DNA of 64,000 nucleotides from an uncultured Prevotellaceae bacterium (GCA_900319525.1 ONOU01000001.1:248001-312000), one strand, 5' to 3'; counted from the stretch's first letter, positions 41,667 through 51,193 are shown. Numbers and translations: made by a program. The notes: generated by a model not told the origin, from the letters alone.

Positions 41667-41843
41667 GGGGACTTCTATAAATTACCAAAATGTGCATTAT
41701 TTATGTTGAGTGTATTTTGTCTCTTTTTGGCATCTTTTACCTTACCTTCTTGCACCATAGCTTGCTATGCTGCTGCGAAGGTAAGTCAAAATCTGCTCAA
41801 AAATAAACCAAAATCCATGCCAAGCTAATTTATAGAAGTCCCC
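41667..41843. mobile_element. MITE-like 177-bp element with 18-bp terminal inverted repeats
   Basis: GGGGACTTCTATAAATTA (41667-41684) is repeated as an exact inverted copy at 41826-41843. Both ends are flanked by AAAA (41663-41666 and 41844-41847), a possible 4-bp target duplication. Inside lies a second symmetric structure, CTTACCTTC/GAAGGTAAG (41741-41749, 41777-41785), around CATAGC-TT-GCTATG (41756-41769). There is no open reading frame. It occupies the gap between the AAA+ and META genes. The exact ends and possible duplication suggest a non-autonomous transposable element; a regulatory hairpin is the alternative. Confidence 0.62.
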
Positions 41844-41982
41844 AAAATTACAATAAATGTGCCACAGTCACAAGAGAATATCTTCAATTATTAAAATCTT
41901 TCTTAAAAACGACTCAAGGATTTGGTGGGGTGAGGAAAAATTGCGAAATTTGAAGTTTGAAACCAAAACGAGATTGTTAATA

Positions 41983-42840
41983 ATGAGAAAATATATTATT
42001 CTTACCCTGTTGATGGCCATGCTCATGGCCCCTGCCACAATGGACGCCCGCAAGAAAAAAGACAAAAAAATGGAAAAACGCGGCGTGAACATCGAGCAGG
42101 TCACCGACGTGGAGCAGCCCATGCGCGAAATTGCTATCACCCATCCCGCCCAACAGCTGTATGGTGAATGGGATATCGTGACGATGCGCAAGAAGAAAGT
42201 CTATAGCCTGGAACGCGCCTACCTGTATCTGGACTTTGCCGGTGGCAACAAGGTGTATGGCAACAATGGCTGCAATACCATCAACGGGACATTCCAGCTG
42301 AGTGGCAACAACTTGAAGTTCAACGATTTTGTCTCTACCGAAGAGTCATGCCATAACGTGACCAACGAGAAGACCATCATGCACACGCTGGCCGATGTGC
42401 GCCGCTACACGTTGCAGAGCCAATATAACGCCCAATACCTGAACCTGATGAACAGCAAGGGGACCGTCATCATGGTGCTCAAGCGTCACAACCTGGATGC
42501 CATGAACGGAGCATGGCTGGTCAAGGAAATCGACAGCGAAAACGTTACCGACAAGGGAATGCGCGTGGTCATTGACGCTGTAATGCAGACCATCCATGGG
42601 GACACGGGATGCAACATCATCAACGGCATCATCACCCTGGACCCGACCAAGGACATGGCTATTCAGTTTGAAGACCTGCGCTCGAGCGAGAACGAGTGTG
42701 AGCAGATCGAGAACGAAACCGCGCTGCTGCTGGCGCTGGAGTCCACCGAGTCGTGCAAGCGCGTTAACCAGAACGAGATGGCCCTGCTCGACAACAAGGG
42801 CAGCATCGTGATCGTACTGCAACGCATCAACCTGCGCTGA
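41983..42840 (+). CDS. Exported tandem META-domain (HslJ-like) protein
   Basis: About 285 residues from the ATG at 41983, chosen because it opens a signal peptide (MRKYIILTLLMAMLMAPATMDA); the frame extends upstream without a sensible start. A lysine-rich stretch (RKKKDKKMEKRG) follows cleavage. Two META domains are present. The first, from about residue 55, has GEWDIVTMRKKK, GNNGCNTINGTFQLSGNN and VSTEESCHN. The second, from about 170, has GAWLVKEIDSEN, GDTGCNIINGIITL and LRSSENECEQIE. Each keeps the paired Cys of the fold (NGCN and ESC/NEC). META proteins are periplasmic or outer-membrane and linked to stress or novobiocin resistance in E. coli; the role here is unknown. Confidence 0.82.
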   Translation: MRKYIILTLLMAMLMAPATMDARKKKDKKMEKRGVNIEQVTDVEQPMREIAITHPAQQLYGEWDIVTMRKKKVYSLERAYLYLDFAGGNKVYGNNGCNTINGTFQLSGNNLKFNDFVSTEESCHNVTNEKTIMHTLADVRRYTLQSQYNAQYLNLMNSKGTVIMVLKRHNLDAMNGAWLVKEIDSENVTDKGMRVVIDAVMQTIHGDTGCNIINGIITLDPTKDMAIQFEDLRSSENECEQIENETALLLALESTESCKRVNQNEMALLDNKGSIVIVLQRINLR

Positions 42841-42872
42841 ACCACGGCACAAAACAATCAGGCAATGATATA

Positions 42873-42924
42873 TTTAAAGAGCATCCGCGTCCCCAATCGA
42901 TTGGAGGCGCGGATCCTCTTTAAA
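42873..42924. terminator. Bidirectional terminator between convergent genes
   Basis: TTTAAAGAG-c-ATCCGCG pairs with CGCGGAT-c-CTCTTTAAA around a ~20-base loop, giving U-rich ends in both directions. It sits between two converging genes. Confidence 0.85.
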
Positions 42925-42953
42925 CTCTAAACTGCTATTGCAGCGGGCCTTCT

Positions 42954-44936
42954 CTAGTTCAGACGCTTGTGGGTAGTGCGGGAACCGTCGCTGTGAGTGG
43001 TAACGACGATGTTGACGCCATCCTGTGGCATCTTGCTGACAACACCTGCCGGGGAGACATACTCAACATCCACCACTTGCTTACCAGCACTGATCTCGTC
43101 CACTGCCGAGCATGAGATCACGGCAAGGGGATAGAGGGTGTAGTTGGTGAAGTAGTCCTCATCGGTGGCATGGATGCGGCGCATGGGCGCGTTATCGGCA
43201 TTCTCTTCCCACATCTGGTCGAGGGTGAACACGCACAGCAAGCCGTAGCTGTAGCCCTGCTTGTCGGCCATCTGAGCCTCAAGTTCGGGAGCGAAGGCAA
43301 AATCGAGCTTCACCTGCACGGTATCTTGTTCACTGCACAGGTAGGGCTTGCCCTCGCGGTAGAAGAAGTAACCGTCGGCACGACCCACCTCATTGCCCAA
43401 TGCCGTGAGATAGTCTTGGCTCAAGTCATACTGGAAAAGCGTCAGCGTGGGCAGTTCAACGCCATCGATAGCCACAGGGGTGCTATTGAGCACCAGGCGA
43501 GGGTTGGTCTGGCGCTCCTTGAGCGTGCCCTTGACTGTGCCGGGGGCGAGCACCTGGGCAGATGCCAGTGTACTGAACATCACTTCGCTGGCCGAGCAAT
43601 CCAGGGCGATCCAGTCGGGGTACCAATCCATCCACTCGGCATAGCCCCACTCGGCGTAGGTGTCGTAGTAAATCTGATCCACATTGTCGGTGACAAAAAT
43701 CAGTTTTTGCTCGCCATTATCGACCGTTGCTGCGACATAGAGCGTGTCGGTGAGCTTGTACTGCATGTCGTCCTCGCCCTCGTAGAGAACCTTCCACAGG
43801 GGTGTTCCGGGGTCGCTGACGATGGCGATGGGATACAGCTCCATCTCGTTATTATAGATGGTAACCATGCCCTCGATGCCATAGACCTCGGTGGAATCGA
43901 CCTCGGGATAAGCGATTCCAAACTTGTTGAATCCTGCCATTGATGCCTGGATGGGATTACCGTCCTCGTCGGTCTCACGACTCGTTATCATGAAGTTACC
44001 CCGGTCATCGATAGCGCTCAGGCCCACTCCCTCGAGATAAACCTTGTAGTTTTCCCAGCCCTCTTCGGGGTCGGCAATCTTGTGCAAATAACCCGTTGCG
44101 TCAAAGGGTGACCAGTAGTCCTCGTCGAGAATATTCTTGGCATTAGCAAAGTGTGCAGGCTCGCCCACCTCGACAAGGCCCTTGTATGTCTTCTTGACAC
44201 CCGTCCATCCAGCGGGGATGACCGAACCCGGCGCATATTCCTTGCCCGTGTCACCATAGATAAGTCCTGCCAGAGCATACCCCTCTTTGTCAAGTTGCAT
44301 GACCCACAGGTACTCGTTCCACTGGTAGTTGACATACACGTCGCTGGTGAACTGGAACATGGTGCCCTCGGGCAGACTGGCCAGGTGATGAAGCGAATCG
44401 AGTTTCTCGATATTGGGGTCGATGGGGTCATCGCCAGGATCGACACCAGGTCCCTCGGTGCTGGTGGTGACCACAATAGTTGCCACCTGGGCGTTCTTGG
44501 TGCCCACGTGGGTCAATGTCACCGACGTGGCGCTGCCCGTCCAAGTGCCCACACCGCCTGTGGCAGTATAGTCGCCCACATTGGCAATGAGGTCAAAGTT
44601 GGACGTGTTGGCGGCATTGACAGTGATGCCAGTGATCGAGCCGTCGGCCACAGACATGGTGATCGAGCCATCGACATAGATGCGAAGTGTGTAACTGCCC
44701 TGGGAGTTCCAGATACGCGTCGCAGTTGCACCGTCGGTAGCCGACAATGTCACGCCAGCCACGGTCACGGGGCCAGCCTGGGTGAGGTTGGTTCCGGCAC
44801 TCTGGGCAGGCAAATCATAGCCCATGGCAGTGATACCCTCGGCCGACGAGAAGTCAAAGGTCACATCGGCAGCCCTTAATACAGAAAAGGCCGTTACGGC
44901 CATCAAAAAAATCGAGAAAAAACGCTTCATTTGCAC
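42954..44936 (-). CDS. Large exported protein with sorting-type C-terminal tail, function unknown
   Basis: A 660-residue secreted protein. The better start is Met3 (44930), giving the signal peptide MKRFFSIFLMAVTAFSVLRA. Residues ~22-155 are beta-rich (VTFDFSSAEGITAMGYDLPA, GSITGITVNAANTSNFDLIA). A Gly/Pro/Asp linker (EGPGVDPGDDPIDPN) separates them from a long second part with two similar ~100-residue stretches that mention no catalytic motif I recognise. The last ~25 residues, VEYVSPAGVVSKMPQDGVNI then VVTTHSDGSRTT, parallel the tail of the amidase-like protein at 14036-17764. Both fit a type IX-like C-terminal sorting signal or a shared anchor. A TAATTTTG box lies 20 bases upstream. Confidence 0.7.
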   Translation of the reverse strand: MQMKRFFSIFLMAVTAFSVLRAADVTFDFSSAEGITAMGYDLPAQSAGTNLTQAGPVTVAGVTLSATDGATATRIWNSQGSYTLRIYVDGSITMSVADGSITGITVNAANTSNFDLIANVGDYTATGGVGTWTGSATSVTLTHVGTKNAQVATIVVTTSTEGPGVDPGDDPIDPNIEKLDSLHHLASLPEGTMFQFTSDVYVNYQWNEYLWVMQLDKEGYALAGLIYGDTGKEYAPGSVIPAGWTGVKKTYKGLVEVGEPAHFANAKNILDEDYWSPFDATGYLHKIADPEEGWENYKVYLEGVGLSAIDDRGNFMITSRETDEDGNPIQASMAGFNKFGIAYPEVDSTEVYGIEGMVTIYNNEMELYPIAIVSDPGTPLWKVLYEGEDDMQYKLTDTLYVAATVDNGEQKLIFVTDNVDQIYYDTYAEWGYAEWMDWYPDWIALDCSASEVMFSTLASAQVLAPGTVKGTLKERQTNPRLVLNSTPVAIDGVELPTLTLFQYDLSQDYLTALGNEVGRADGYFFYREGKPYLCSEQDTVQVKLDFAFAPELEAQMADKQGYSYGLLCVFTLDQMWEENADNAPMRRIHATDEDYFTNYTLYPLAVISCSAVDEISAGKQVVDVEYVSPAGVVSKMPQDGVNIVVTTHSDGSRTTHKRLN

Positions 44937-45041
44937 ATTAATATTATTTATGGTACAAAATTACTACCAAGTCGCGACACGCACACAACAAACGACCGAA
45001 AAAAGTTATCAACAAGAGCAAAAAATCGTTTTTAACCTAAT

Positions 45042-45079
45042 TGCCAGTAGAGCCGCAATACTCTGAGGCCCTACTGGCA
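45042..45079 (-). terminator. Hairpin terminator after the DUF4153 locus
   Basis: TGCCAGTAG pairs with CTACTGGCA around a ~20-base loop. U-rich sequence follows on the minus strand. Confidence 0.65.
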
Positions 45080-45107
45080 TATAAGATAATCGCAATACTT
45101 ATCGGCG

Positions 45108-46815
45108 CTATTTGGTGAACAAGATGCCCGAAACGCTAGGATAAATCACCCTATTGTCATGAAGCGTCAAGCTGAAGTAACTAACGACGAAGGCAGCGTT
45201 TCCATTCTCGAGGATCAAGGGTTCGACATTCTCGCGATGATTCCTCTCCTGGTCACGCTTGGCAAACTGGTTGACGGAAACTTCAAAACGGTATTTCTGG
45301 ACATCACCGCCTGCCGTGGAAATCACATCAAAGACGAAAAGATTGCCTCCTGGCTGATCAAGCGGAACTATGTCATCAACGCTTTCCATGTGTGTATAGC
45401 CCTGAGGGATACTCATGCGAGCCATCAGGTAATCCTTGGTATTGTAGTAATGCAGGTCATGACCAGGCGCGCTGTCGGCGCCATCCCCTTGTGCCTCTTT
45501 CCTGTCCAGCGTACCGATCGTACCGATGATGGCATCCTTGCCGACCAGACCCAGAGTGCTGTCGTAGCCGTAGTCGAGTTGCAGGTAATGGAGCTTGGCA
45601 TCAATTGACTTGGCAACCCTTTTGTCGGCAGACTTGAGCCAATTGTCATACTGCGTGCCATTGAGCGGCAGCTGCTTGTAGCCTGACGCCATGAAGGCCT
45701 CGCGCACCTCGCCCTGCAAGCGACGCTCGGTCACGTTGGGGATGCTCCACGGACCCACCGAGATGAGCAGCAGCACAACGGCAAACGAAGCGGGGACCCA
45801 CACACACCGCATAGCACCACAGGTTGAACACAGCCACATAGAGGCGGCTCACCGTGATGCCGTAGTCACTCAATCGGCGACCGATGGCCACCGACATCAG
45901 CACCAGCAGCGGCAACATGGCCAGTGGCAGCCACCGTGTCAACGACTTGAAGATGGAATTACCTTGCTCGTGCTGTAGAGGATAAGTAATGAATATCACA
46001 ATCACCATACCCAGCATGCTTGCCGACACCAGGTAGCAGACCCAGCCCACCGGCAATTGCCAGGTAAACAGGATCTTGGCGGCGTAAACGTAGAGGGTGG
46101 CCATGTATAACAACAGCAACGGGATAAACAGGTATTGAACCACACCCTTGATGAATCCGGTGTAAGGTGCGATATAATGAATGCGCTTGTGCTTGCCGTC
46201 GGGAATCTGGCTCATGGTCAGCACCGGTGCCAGCAGCACCATGCAGAAGGTGGGAATGTAGGGGAACCACCCGTCAACACTGATGCCAAACAGCCAGTCC
46301 AGCGACTGTACAAACAATATGATGCCCAGCGACAGGATCCCGCCCACCACCGGTCCCGCCACCAGCGCGACAATCAAGCGCTGAGCGAAGTTCCAGAAAG
46401 GCACATCGTCGTCCTTGTGGTAGAAGCACAACAGGAACAGCGACAGCACCATTGTCACTACAGTCGCGCTCACCCCCAGTAGCTGCTGCATCGAGAAGCG
46501 CTCAAACTGTGTCAGATACAGCGACACGCCCAGCCACAGGGCAAGTACCGTCACCTGAGTGATGACAGCCGCCAGCCGATGCTTGAAGTCCTCGGTGAGC
46601 AGCTGCAGCGATACGGCCAGCAGCGCACCCGTAGCAGGAAAGAAAACGAAAAAGAAACTCCATTTCCCGTCAGCAGCAATGCCATCGTGACGGATGAGTA
46701 ACATCAAGTAAGCGGTGAGAAACACGAGCAAGAGCACGGCCACGGGAAAACGCCGGCATGTGCGCCCCAGCTGCTTCAACCAATCGGCAATGGAGAAATT
46801 CTTGAGAGACATCAT
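45108..46815 (-). pseudogene. DUF4153 membrane protein gene, split by a frameshift
   Basis: Two overlapping frames together make one ~565-residue DUF4153-type protein. The first part (46815 down to about 45800) has ten or so membrane helices, such as FPVAVLLLVFLTAYLMLLI and LGMVIVIFITYPLQH. The second part (45839 down to 45108) carries the last helix FAVVLLLISVGPWSIPNV and the soluble C-terminal domain. Left alone, the first frame runs on into a low-quality Arg/Ala/His-rich tail ending at 45646. The break falls at a GTGTGTGTG tract (plus coordinates 45799-45807). Restoring one GT would read ...NLWCYAVCVWVPASFAVVLL, a smooth helix. It may be a true mutation, a slippage-prone (phase-variable) tract or a sequencing error. 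A TATTTTTG box lies at 46871-46878. Confidence 0.75.
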
Positions 46816-46952
46816 AATTACATTTATTTATCCATATCACCTTTATAACGTTAAAAGAATGCTTATATTGCAAAAATAATACACTGCTTAATTGACATTC
46901 TCCATAAAATGCATTACAATAACAATAAAGCATAGGCAAAAGTGTCAAAAAA

Positions 46953-46984
46953 TTTGCACACTATGAATATTCGTTGTAATTTTG
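46953..46984 (+). promoter_or_regulatory. Consensus promoter of rnpB
   Basis: TTTG (46953-46956), a 20-base spacer and TAATTTTG (46977-46984). This is a full match to the Bacteroidetes consensus, ending 16 bases before the RNase P RNA. Confidence 0.85.
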
Positions 46985-47000
46985 TGGTCACATTAAAACA

Positions 47001-47374
47001 CAGTATGGCGGCTTGTCGCTCGTTAACACTCATGGTTGCGAGAGGAAAGTCCGGGCAACACAGAGCATCACATTTCTTAACGGGAAGCTACGGGCGACCG
47101 TAGGGTTAAGGTGACAGAAAATTACCGCCGCTCCCTCACGCGTGAGATGAGCGGTAAGGGTGAAAAGGTGGAGTAAGAGCCCACCGGGCACTGTGGTGAC
47201 ACAGCGCGCCGCACTACCTGTGAGTTGCAAGTTCATGTATACCGGCACCCAAGGGCTGCTCGTCCATTGCCGGGGGGTAGAACGCTATACCGGCGCAGCA
47301 ATGCGCAGGACAGATAAATGACAAGCACCTGCCATCAACAGTGCAGGCACATAACCCGGCTTACAGCCATACTG
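47001..47374 (+). ncRNA. rnpB: RNase P RNA (type A, Bacteroidetes)
   Basis: The catalytic RNA that removes 5' leaders from pre-tRNAs. The ends pair as helix P1: CAGTATGGC at 47001-47009 with GCCATACTG at 47366-47374. The conserved core words are present: GAGGAAAGTCCGGGCA near 47040, ACAGAA near 47115, GGTGAAAAGGTGGAGTAAGA near 47160, GACAGATAAATGAC near 47310 and ACATAACCCGGCTTACA near 47350. A T-run directly after P1 (47375-47381) ends transcription. A consensus promoter lies just upstream. The short open frame on the other strand here is not a gene. Confidence 0.97.
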
Positions 47375-47441
47375 TTTTTTTAATTGTTATCAAGGTCACG
47401 TGAGTGCCCTAACTACTGTGAGAAAAGACCAAAATAAAGAT

Positions 47442-48773
47442 ATGGCACGAAAAGAAGAATTAGCGCGCATGTGGGAGCGCACAATTAACTACCTATTCAG
47501 CCAGCGGCCAGCGTTTGAGCGCGACGGAGCCGCGGGCTACAAGCCAGGGCTTGAGACAAGTCTCGCCCTCGACAAGATATACAAGGAGCCTCATCGCCGC
47601 TACCGCATCATCCACATTGCGGGCACCAATGGCAAAGGTTCGACCGCTCATCTGCTAGCATCCTGCCTGCAAGAGTGCGGTTATCGCGTGGGGTTGTTTA
47701 CCTCACCACACATGATTGATTTCAGGGAACGCATCAGAGTAAATGGTAAGAAAATCAGCCGCAACTATGTGATGCAATGGGTGTCAGATTACCGTAAGAA
47801 TCCTCTGAAGGGCTTTGAACCGTCATTCTTTGAGCTGACCTCAACAATGGCATTTGACTACTTCGCATGGCGCAACGTCAATGTTGCCATCATCGAGACA
47901 GGGCTGGGCGGCAGGCTCGACAGCACCAACATCGTTAAGCCCGACCTGAGCATCATCACCAACATCGGTCTTGAGCACCAGCAGTTCCTGGGCAACACAC
48001 TTGAAGAAATCGCTCTGGAAAAGGCGGGGATCATCAAGCACGGACAGCCCGTTGTCATCGGCCATGCCGAGGGCGTAGTTCGTGACGTGTTCAACCGCGA
48101 GGCTCAGCGGCTGTATGCCAGCATCAAGTTCGCCGAGGACAAGCCCGAGGTCATCAGCGCTACCCACACCGATGGCGTTTTGAGGTTGAGCACTGTCAAC
48201 TATGGAACTATCGATTGTGAACTCACAGGTGACTATCAAACCGAGAACGCCAATACCGTGCTCACGGCGATGAACCTGCTCAAGCGGCTCAAGTACCGCA
48301 TTAAGGAGAAAGCCATTCAGCAAGGCTTTGCCCGCGTTGTCGAGAACACCGGCCTGATGGGCCGCTGGATGAAGATCGATGACAAGCCGCTTACCATATT
48401 GGAGTCGGCCCATAACGTGGCAGGCATGACCCAGGCCATGAAACAGCTGCAGTACGAAACGTTTGACGACCTGCACATGGTCATCGGATTCATGGCCGAC
48501 AAGGACGTGAACGGCATCCTGGAACTGCTACCCAAAAAAGCTAGCTACTACTTCACCCAGGCCAACAGCGCGCGTGCGATGAGCGCAGTCCAGACAAGTG
48601 AACTTGCCGCTCAGCACGGCCTCAAGGGCTCGACTTACCCTAACGTGGTGGAAGCCTTGGAGGCAGCACGCAAGGCTGCAGCCCCACGTGATCTGATATA
48701 TGTTGGAGGCAGCATGTATGTGCTCGCCGAGCTATTGACCGCCATGAACTTTGACGACCAGCTGGACGCCTGA
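47442..48773 (+). CDS. folC: Folylpolyglutamate synthase/dihydrofolate synthase
   Basis: Adds glutamate to dihydropteroate and to folates. From the ATG at 47442 the protein has 443 residues; a GTG at 47400 would add 14 residues but overlaps the rnpB terminator region, so I prefer the ATG. The Mur-ligase-like P-loop is HIAGTNGKGSTAHLLAS near residue 60. LFTSPHMIDFRERIRVNG, IIETGLGGRLDSTNIVKP and NIGLEHQQFLGNTLEEIA are the conserved central parts. The C-terminal domain has ESAHNVAGM. It lies 67 bases after rnpB and may be transcribed partly by read-through. Confidence 0.95.
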   Translation: MARKEELARMWERTINYLFSQRPAFERDGAAGYKPGLETSLALDKIYKEPHRRYRIIHIAGTNGKGSTAHLLASCLQECGYRVGLFTSPHMIDFRERIRVNGKKISRNYVMQWVSDYRKNPLKGFEPSFFELTSTMAFDYFAWRNVNVAIIETGLGGRLDSTNIVKPDLSIITNIGLEHQQFLGNTLEEIALEKAGIIKHGQPVVIGHAEGVVRDVFNREAQRLYASIKFAEDKPEVISATHTDGVLRLSTVNYGTIDCELTGDYQTENANTVLTAMNLLKRLKYRIKEKAIQQGFARVVENTGLMGRWMKIDDKPLTILESAHNVAGMTQAMKQLQYETFDDLHMVIGFMADKDVNGILELLPKKASYYFTQANSARAMSAVQTSELAAQHGLKGSTYPNVVEALEAARKAAAPRDLIYVGGSMYVLAELLTAMNFDDQLDA

Positions 48774-48800
48774 TCCCAACTCAGCTGCCCAATCACATCA

Positions 48801-48840
48801 CTGCCCGGTGCGAGTGACATATTGTCACTTGACCGGGCAG
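48801..48840 (+). terminator. Hairpin terminator after folC
   Basis: CTGCCCGGT pairs with ACCGGGCAG, with an inner GTGAC/GTCAC stem. The T-run is poor. Confidence 0.6.
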
Positions 48841-48963
48841 TCGTCATTCAGCGCCGCATCAGGTATAATTGTCATTATTTGTTATCAAACGGGTATCCAA
48901 TGTAAAACTAATTAAAAATGAGGTTCACAGCTATTAAATTATTTTAAAACCATTGGCACAACT

Positions 48964-48994
48964 ATTGCTATTGTAATTTTTCGTTGTACATTTG
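48964..48994 (+). promoter_or_regulatory. Promoter of the Do-like protease gene
   Basis: ATTG (48964-48967), a 19-base spacer and TACATTTG (48987-48994). The leader is about 70 bases. Confidence 0.5.
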
Positions 48995-49068
48995 GCACAC
49001 GATTTGAAAAGTTAAATTTAACACTTGCAAATTTTAAAAACAATAATAAATTAACAAAAAGGAGACAC

Positions 49069-50604
49069 ATGAACAAGAATTTGAAATTAGCAATCATGCT
49101 CGTGGCAGCCTCGATCTTGGGATCGGGCGTGACCATGATGGCAACAAGCGAGTTGCAGAAGAAAGGTGTCATCACCGACACGTACGTAAAAAATACGGAC
49201 AGCAAGACTGCCAATGACGGATTTGTCCAGACCTCGACCCGCATGATCGACACCAGCCGTGATTTCACCGAGGTGGCCGAGAACACCATCAACTGTGTAG
49301 TGAGCATCAAGAGCTATGCCACACCGCAGCAGAATTATTATCAGGGTGGCGACTTCTTTGACCCCTTTGAGTTCTTCTTCGGCCCTGGTTTTGGCCAGGG
49401 ACAGCGCCAGCGCCAGCAGCAACAGCCGCAGAAGAGCGAACCGCAGCCTAAGGGCATGGGCTCGGGCGTGATCATCAGCGCCGACGGCTACATCGTCACC
49501 AACAACCATGTCATTGACGGAGCCGAGAAGCTCGAGGTGACCCTGAACGACAACCGCCAGTTTAACGCCACCGTCATAGGCACCGACGAGAAGACCGATA
49601 TCGCCCTGATCAAGATCAACGCCAAGGACCTGCATGCCATCACCTTCGGCAACAGTGACGCCCTCAAGCCCGGCCAGTGGTGCGTAGCCGTGGGCAACCC
49701 CTTCGGCTTCAACTCAACCGTCACCGCCGGCATCATCAGCGCTAAGGCGCGCGGCATGAGCACCAGTGACAATGGAGGCATCAAGGCCTTTATCCAGCAT
49801 GACGCAGCCGTCAACCCCGGTAACTCGGGTGGAGCGCTGGTCAACACCGCAGGCGAGCTCATCGGCATCAACACGATGATCTATTCCCAGACGGGTAACT
49901 ACAGCGGCTGTTCGTTTGCCGTTCCCAGCAACACCGTCAAGAAAGTCATCACCGACATCAAGCAGTATGGTACCGTGCAACGCGCCGTGCTGGGTATCCA
50001 GTACACCGAGCTGACTGCCGAGAAAGCCAAGGAGGAGAAAATCACCGCCACCAACGAGGGCATCTATGTCGCCAAGGTCACCGACCGTGGCGCAGCCAAG
50101 GAGGCCGGCCTGCAAGAGGGTGATGTTATCGTCAAGCTCAATGGCGCCCGCGTGAAGGACAGCGGTGAGATGCAGGAGGAAATGAACAAGCTGCGTCCTG
50201 GCGACAAGGCCGAGGTAGAGTATTACCGCGACAACAAGCTGCGCCACACTACCGTGACCTTCAAGAACGACCAGGGCAACACCAAGATGACCAAGCAGAG
50301 TGACGTCATGTCGCTGGGTTGCGCCTTCACCGAGCTGAGCAAGGACGACAAGGAAGACCTCGCTATCTCCAAGGGCTTGAAAGTGGTCGGCGTCAAGGCC
50401 GGCAAATTCAAGAACGCCGGAATCCGCGACGGCTTCATCATCACCGACATCAACAATATCCCTGTTGACACGCGCGACGATGTGGAGAACATCTACAACC
50501 AGATCATGCGCAGCAGCGACAGTGACAAGGTGATGTTCATCACCGGCTTCTATCCCACGGGCAAGAAGGTTTACTATGCCGTTGACCTGAGCGACGAGCA
50601 GTAA
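49069..50604 (+). CDS. Periplasmic Do-family serine protease (DegP/DegQ-like)
   Basis: An envelope quality-control protease of 511 residues. The N-terminus is a signal peptide or anchor (KLAIMLVAASILGSGVTMMA). The trypsin-like domain has a complete triad: His ~147 in VTNNHVI, Asp ~177 in EKTDIALIKI and Ser ~253 in VNPGNSGGALVN. A Gln/Arg-rich loop (GQGQRQRQQQQPQ, ~110-122) corresponds to the LA loop. Two PDZ domains follow (near 320-400, GLQEGDVIVKLNGARVKD; and 430-500, GIRDGFIITDINNIPVDT). It is monocistronic, with its own promoter and a strong terminator. A DegP or DegQ symbol cannot be assigned with confidence. Confidence 0.95.
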   Translation: MNKNLKLAIMLVAASILGSGVTMMATSELQKKGVITDTYVKNTDSKTANDGFVQTSTRMIDTSRDFTEVAENTINCVVSIKSYATPQQNYYQGGDFFDPFEFFFGPGFGQGQRQRQQQQPQKSEPQPKGMGSGVIISADGYIVTNNHVIDGAEKLEVTLNDNRQFNATVIGTDEKTDIALIKINAKDLHAITFGNSDALKPGQWCVAVGNPFGFNSTVTAGIISAKARGMSTSDNGGIKAFIQHDAAVNPGNSGGALVNTAGELIGINTMIYSQTGNYSGCSFAVPSNTVKKVITDIKQYGTVQRAVLGIQYTELTAEKAKEEKITATNEGIYVAKVTDRGAAKEAGLQEGDVIVKLNGARVKDSGEMQEEMNKLRPGDKAEVEYYRDNKLRHTTVTFKNDQGNTKMTKQSDVMSLGCAFTELSKDDKEDLAISKGLKVVGVKAGKFKNAGIRDGFIITDINNIPVDTRDDVENIYNQIMRSSDSDKVMFITGFYPTGKKVYYAVDLSDEQ

Positions 50605-50629
50605 GGTCAAGACGGTCCAAATCCCGGAA

Positions 50630-50673
50630 AATGTCAGTGGCAGTGACAAAAGTTCACTGCCACTGACATTTTT
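50630..50673 (+). terminator. Intrinsic terminator after the Do-like protease gene
   Basis: A 17-base perfect stem, AATGTCAGTGGCAGTGA with its complement around a 7-base loop, ending in TTTTT. Confidence 0.9.
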
Positions 50674-50738
50674 GGCCTATTATAAAAATTCGCTCAGAAT
50701 GTGTTATAAAACATTTTTTTGATTTTTATTTCAATAAA

Positions 50739-50772
50739 TTTGCGATTATTCCAAAATATTACATTATCTTTG
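50739..50772 (+). promoter_or_regulatory. Promoter of the small RHH-like gene
   Basis: TTTG (50739-50742), 22 bases, TATCTTTG (50765-50772). The leader is ~30 bases. Confidence 0.55.
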
Positions 50773-50807
50773 CAAAAAGTTACTAACCCTATAAAGAATT
50801 GATCATT

Positions 50808-50996
50808 ATGAGAGGAGGACCTAGACCCGGTGCCGGAAGGCCCAGAATTTACGGAAAGCGAGTGCAACTGTCCATTTTGATTTCTGAAGAAACCAAAACA
50901 AAGCTCAAGGAACTGGCTATCGCTCTGGATAAACCGCTTGCAGGTATTGTCGAGCAGCTCATCATCAACGAACACGAGGGCATGATGTTATCATAG
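50808..50996 (+). CDS. Small DNA-binding-like protein (AT-hook-like arm plus RHH-like domain)
   Basis: A 62-residue basic protein starting at the ATG at 50808. It opens with RGGPRPGAGRPRIYGKR, a Gly/Arg/Pro arm like an AT hook that often precedes ribbon-helix-helix domains in small Bacteroidetes proteins. Residues ~19-55 fit an RHH pattern: a strand (VQLSILIS), then two helices (EETKTKLKELAIALD and LAGIVEQLIINEH). It has its own promoter and lies 197 bases before the first of two sigma factor genes, which itself shows no recognisable promoter. It may therefore share a transcript with or regulate the sigma gene; this is inference. No toxin partner is adjacent. Confidence 0.65.
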   Translation: MRGGPRPGAGRPRIYGKRVQLSILISEETKTKLKELAIALDKPLAGIVEQLIINEHEGMMLS

Positions 50997-51193
50997 TGTC
51001 AACGTGACCAGTCAAGTCCCACCCAGCGGGATTGAAGCATTCCATCCTGATGCCGCTAGCACCCGAACGATAGAGGCATGGCAAAGCATGCGCCAATGCG
51101 TCGCACCATGTTGGCACATTTTTTGCTGTGTCAATAATATTCAATTGCCCTACACTGGCAGGGTGACACTATTTTTAAAGCACAAAAGATAGA

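Noticed and set aside
47030-47248. Short open frame on the minus strand near 47.1 kb
   Set aside because: It lies within the RNase P RNA, whose P1 helix, core motifs and promoter are clear on the plus strand.
51004-51192. 62-codon open frame before the first sigma gene
   Set aside because: Poor composition, no start context, no family resemblance, and it fills a gap where a leader is expected.
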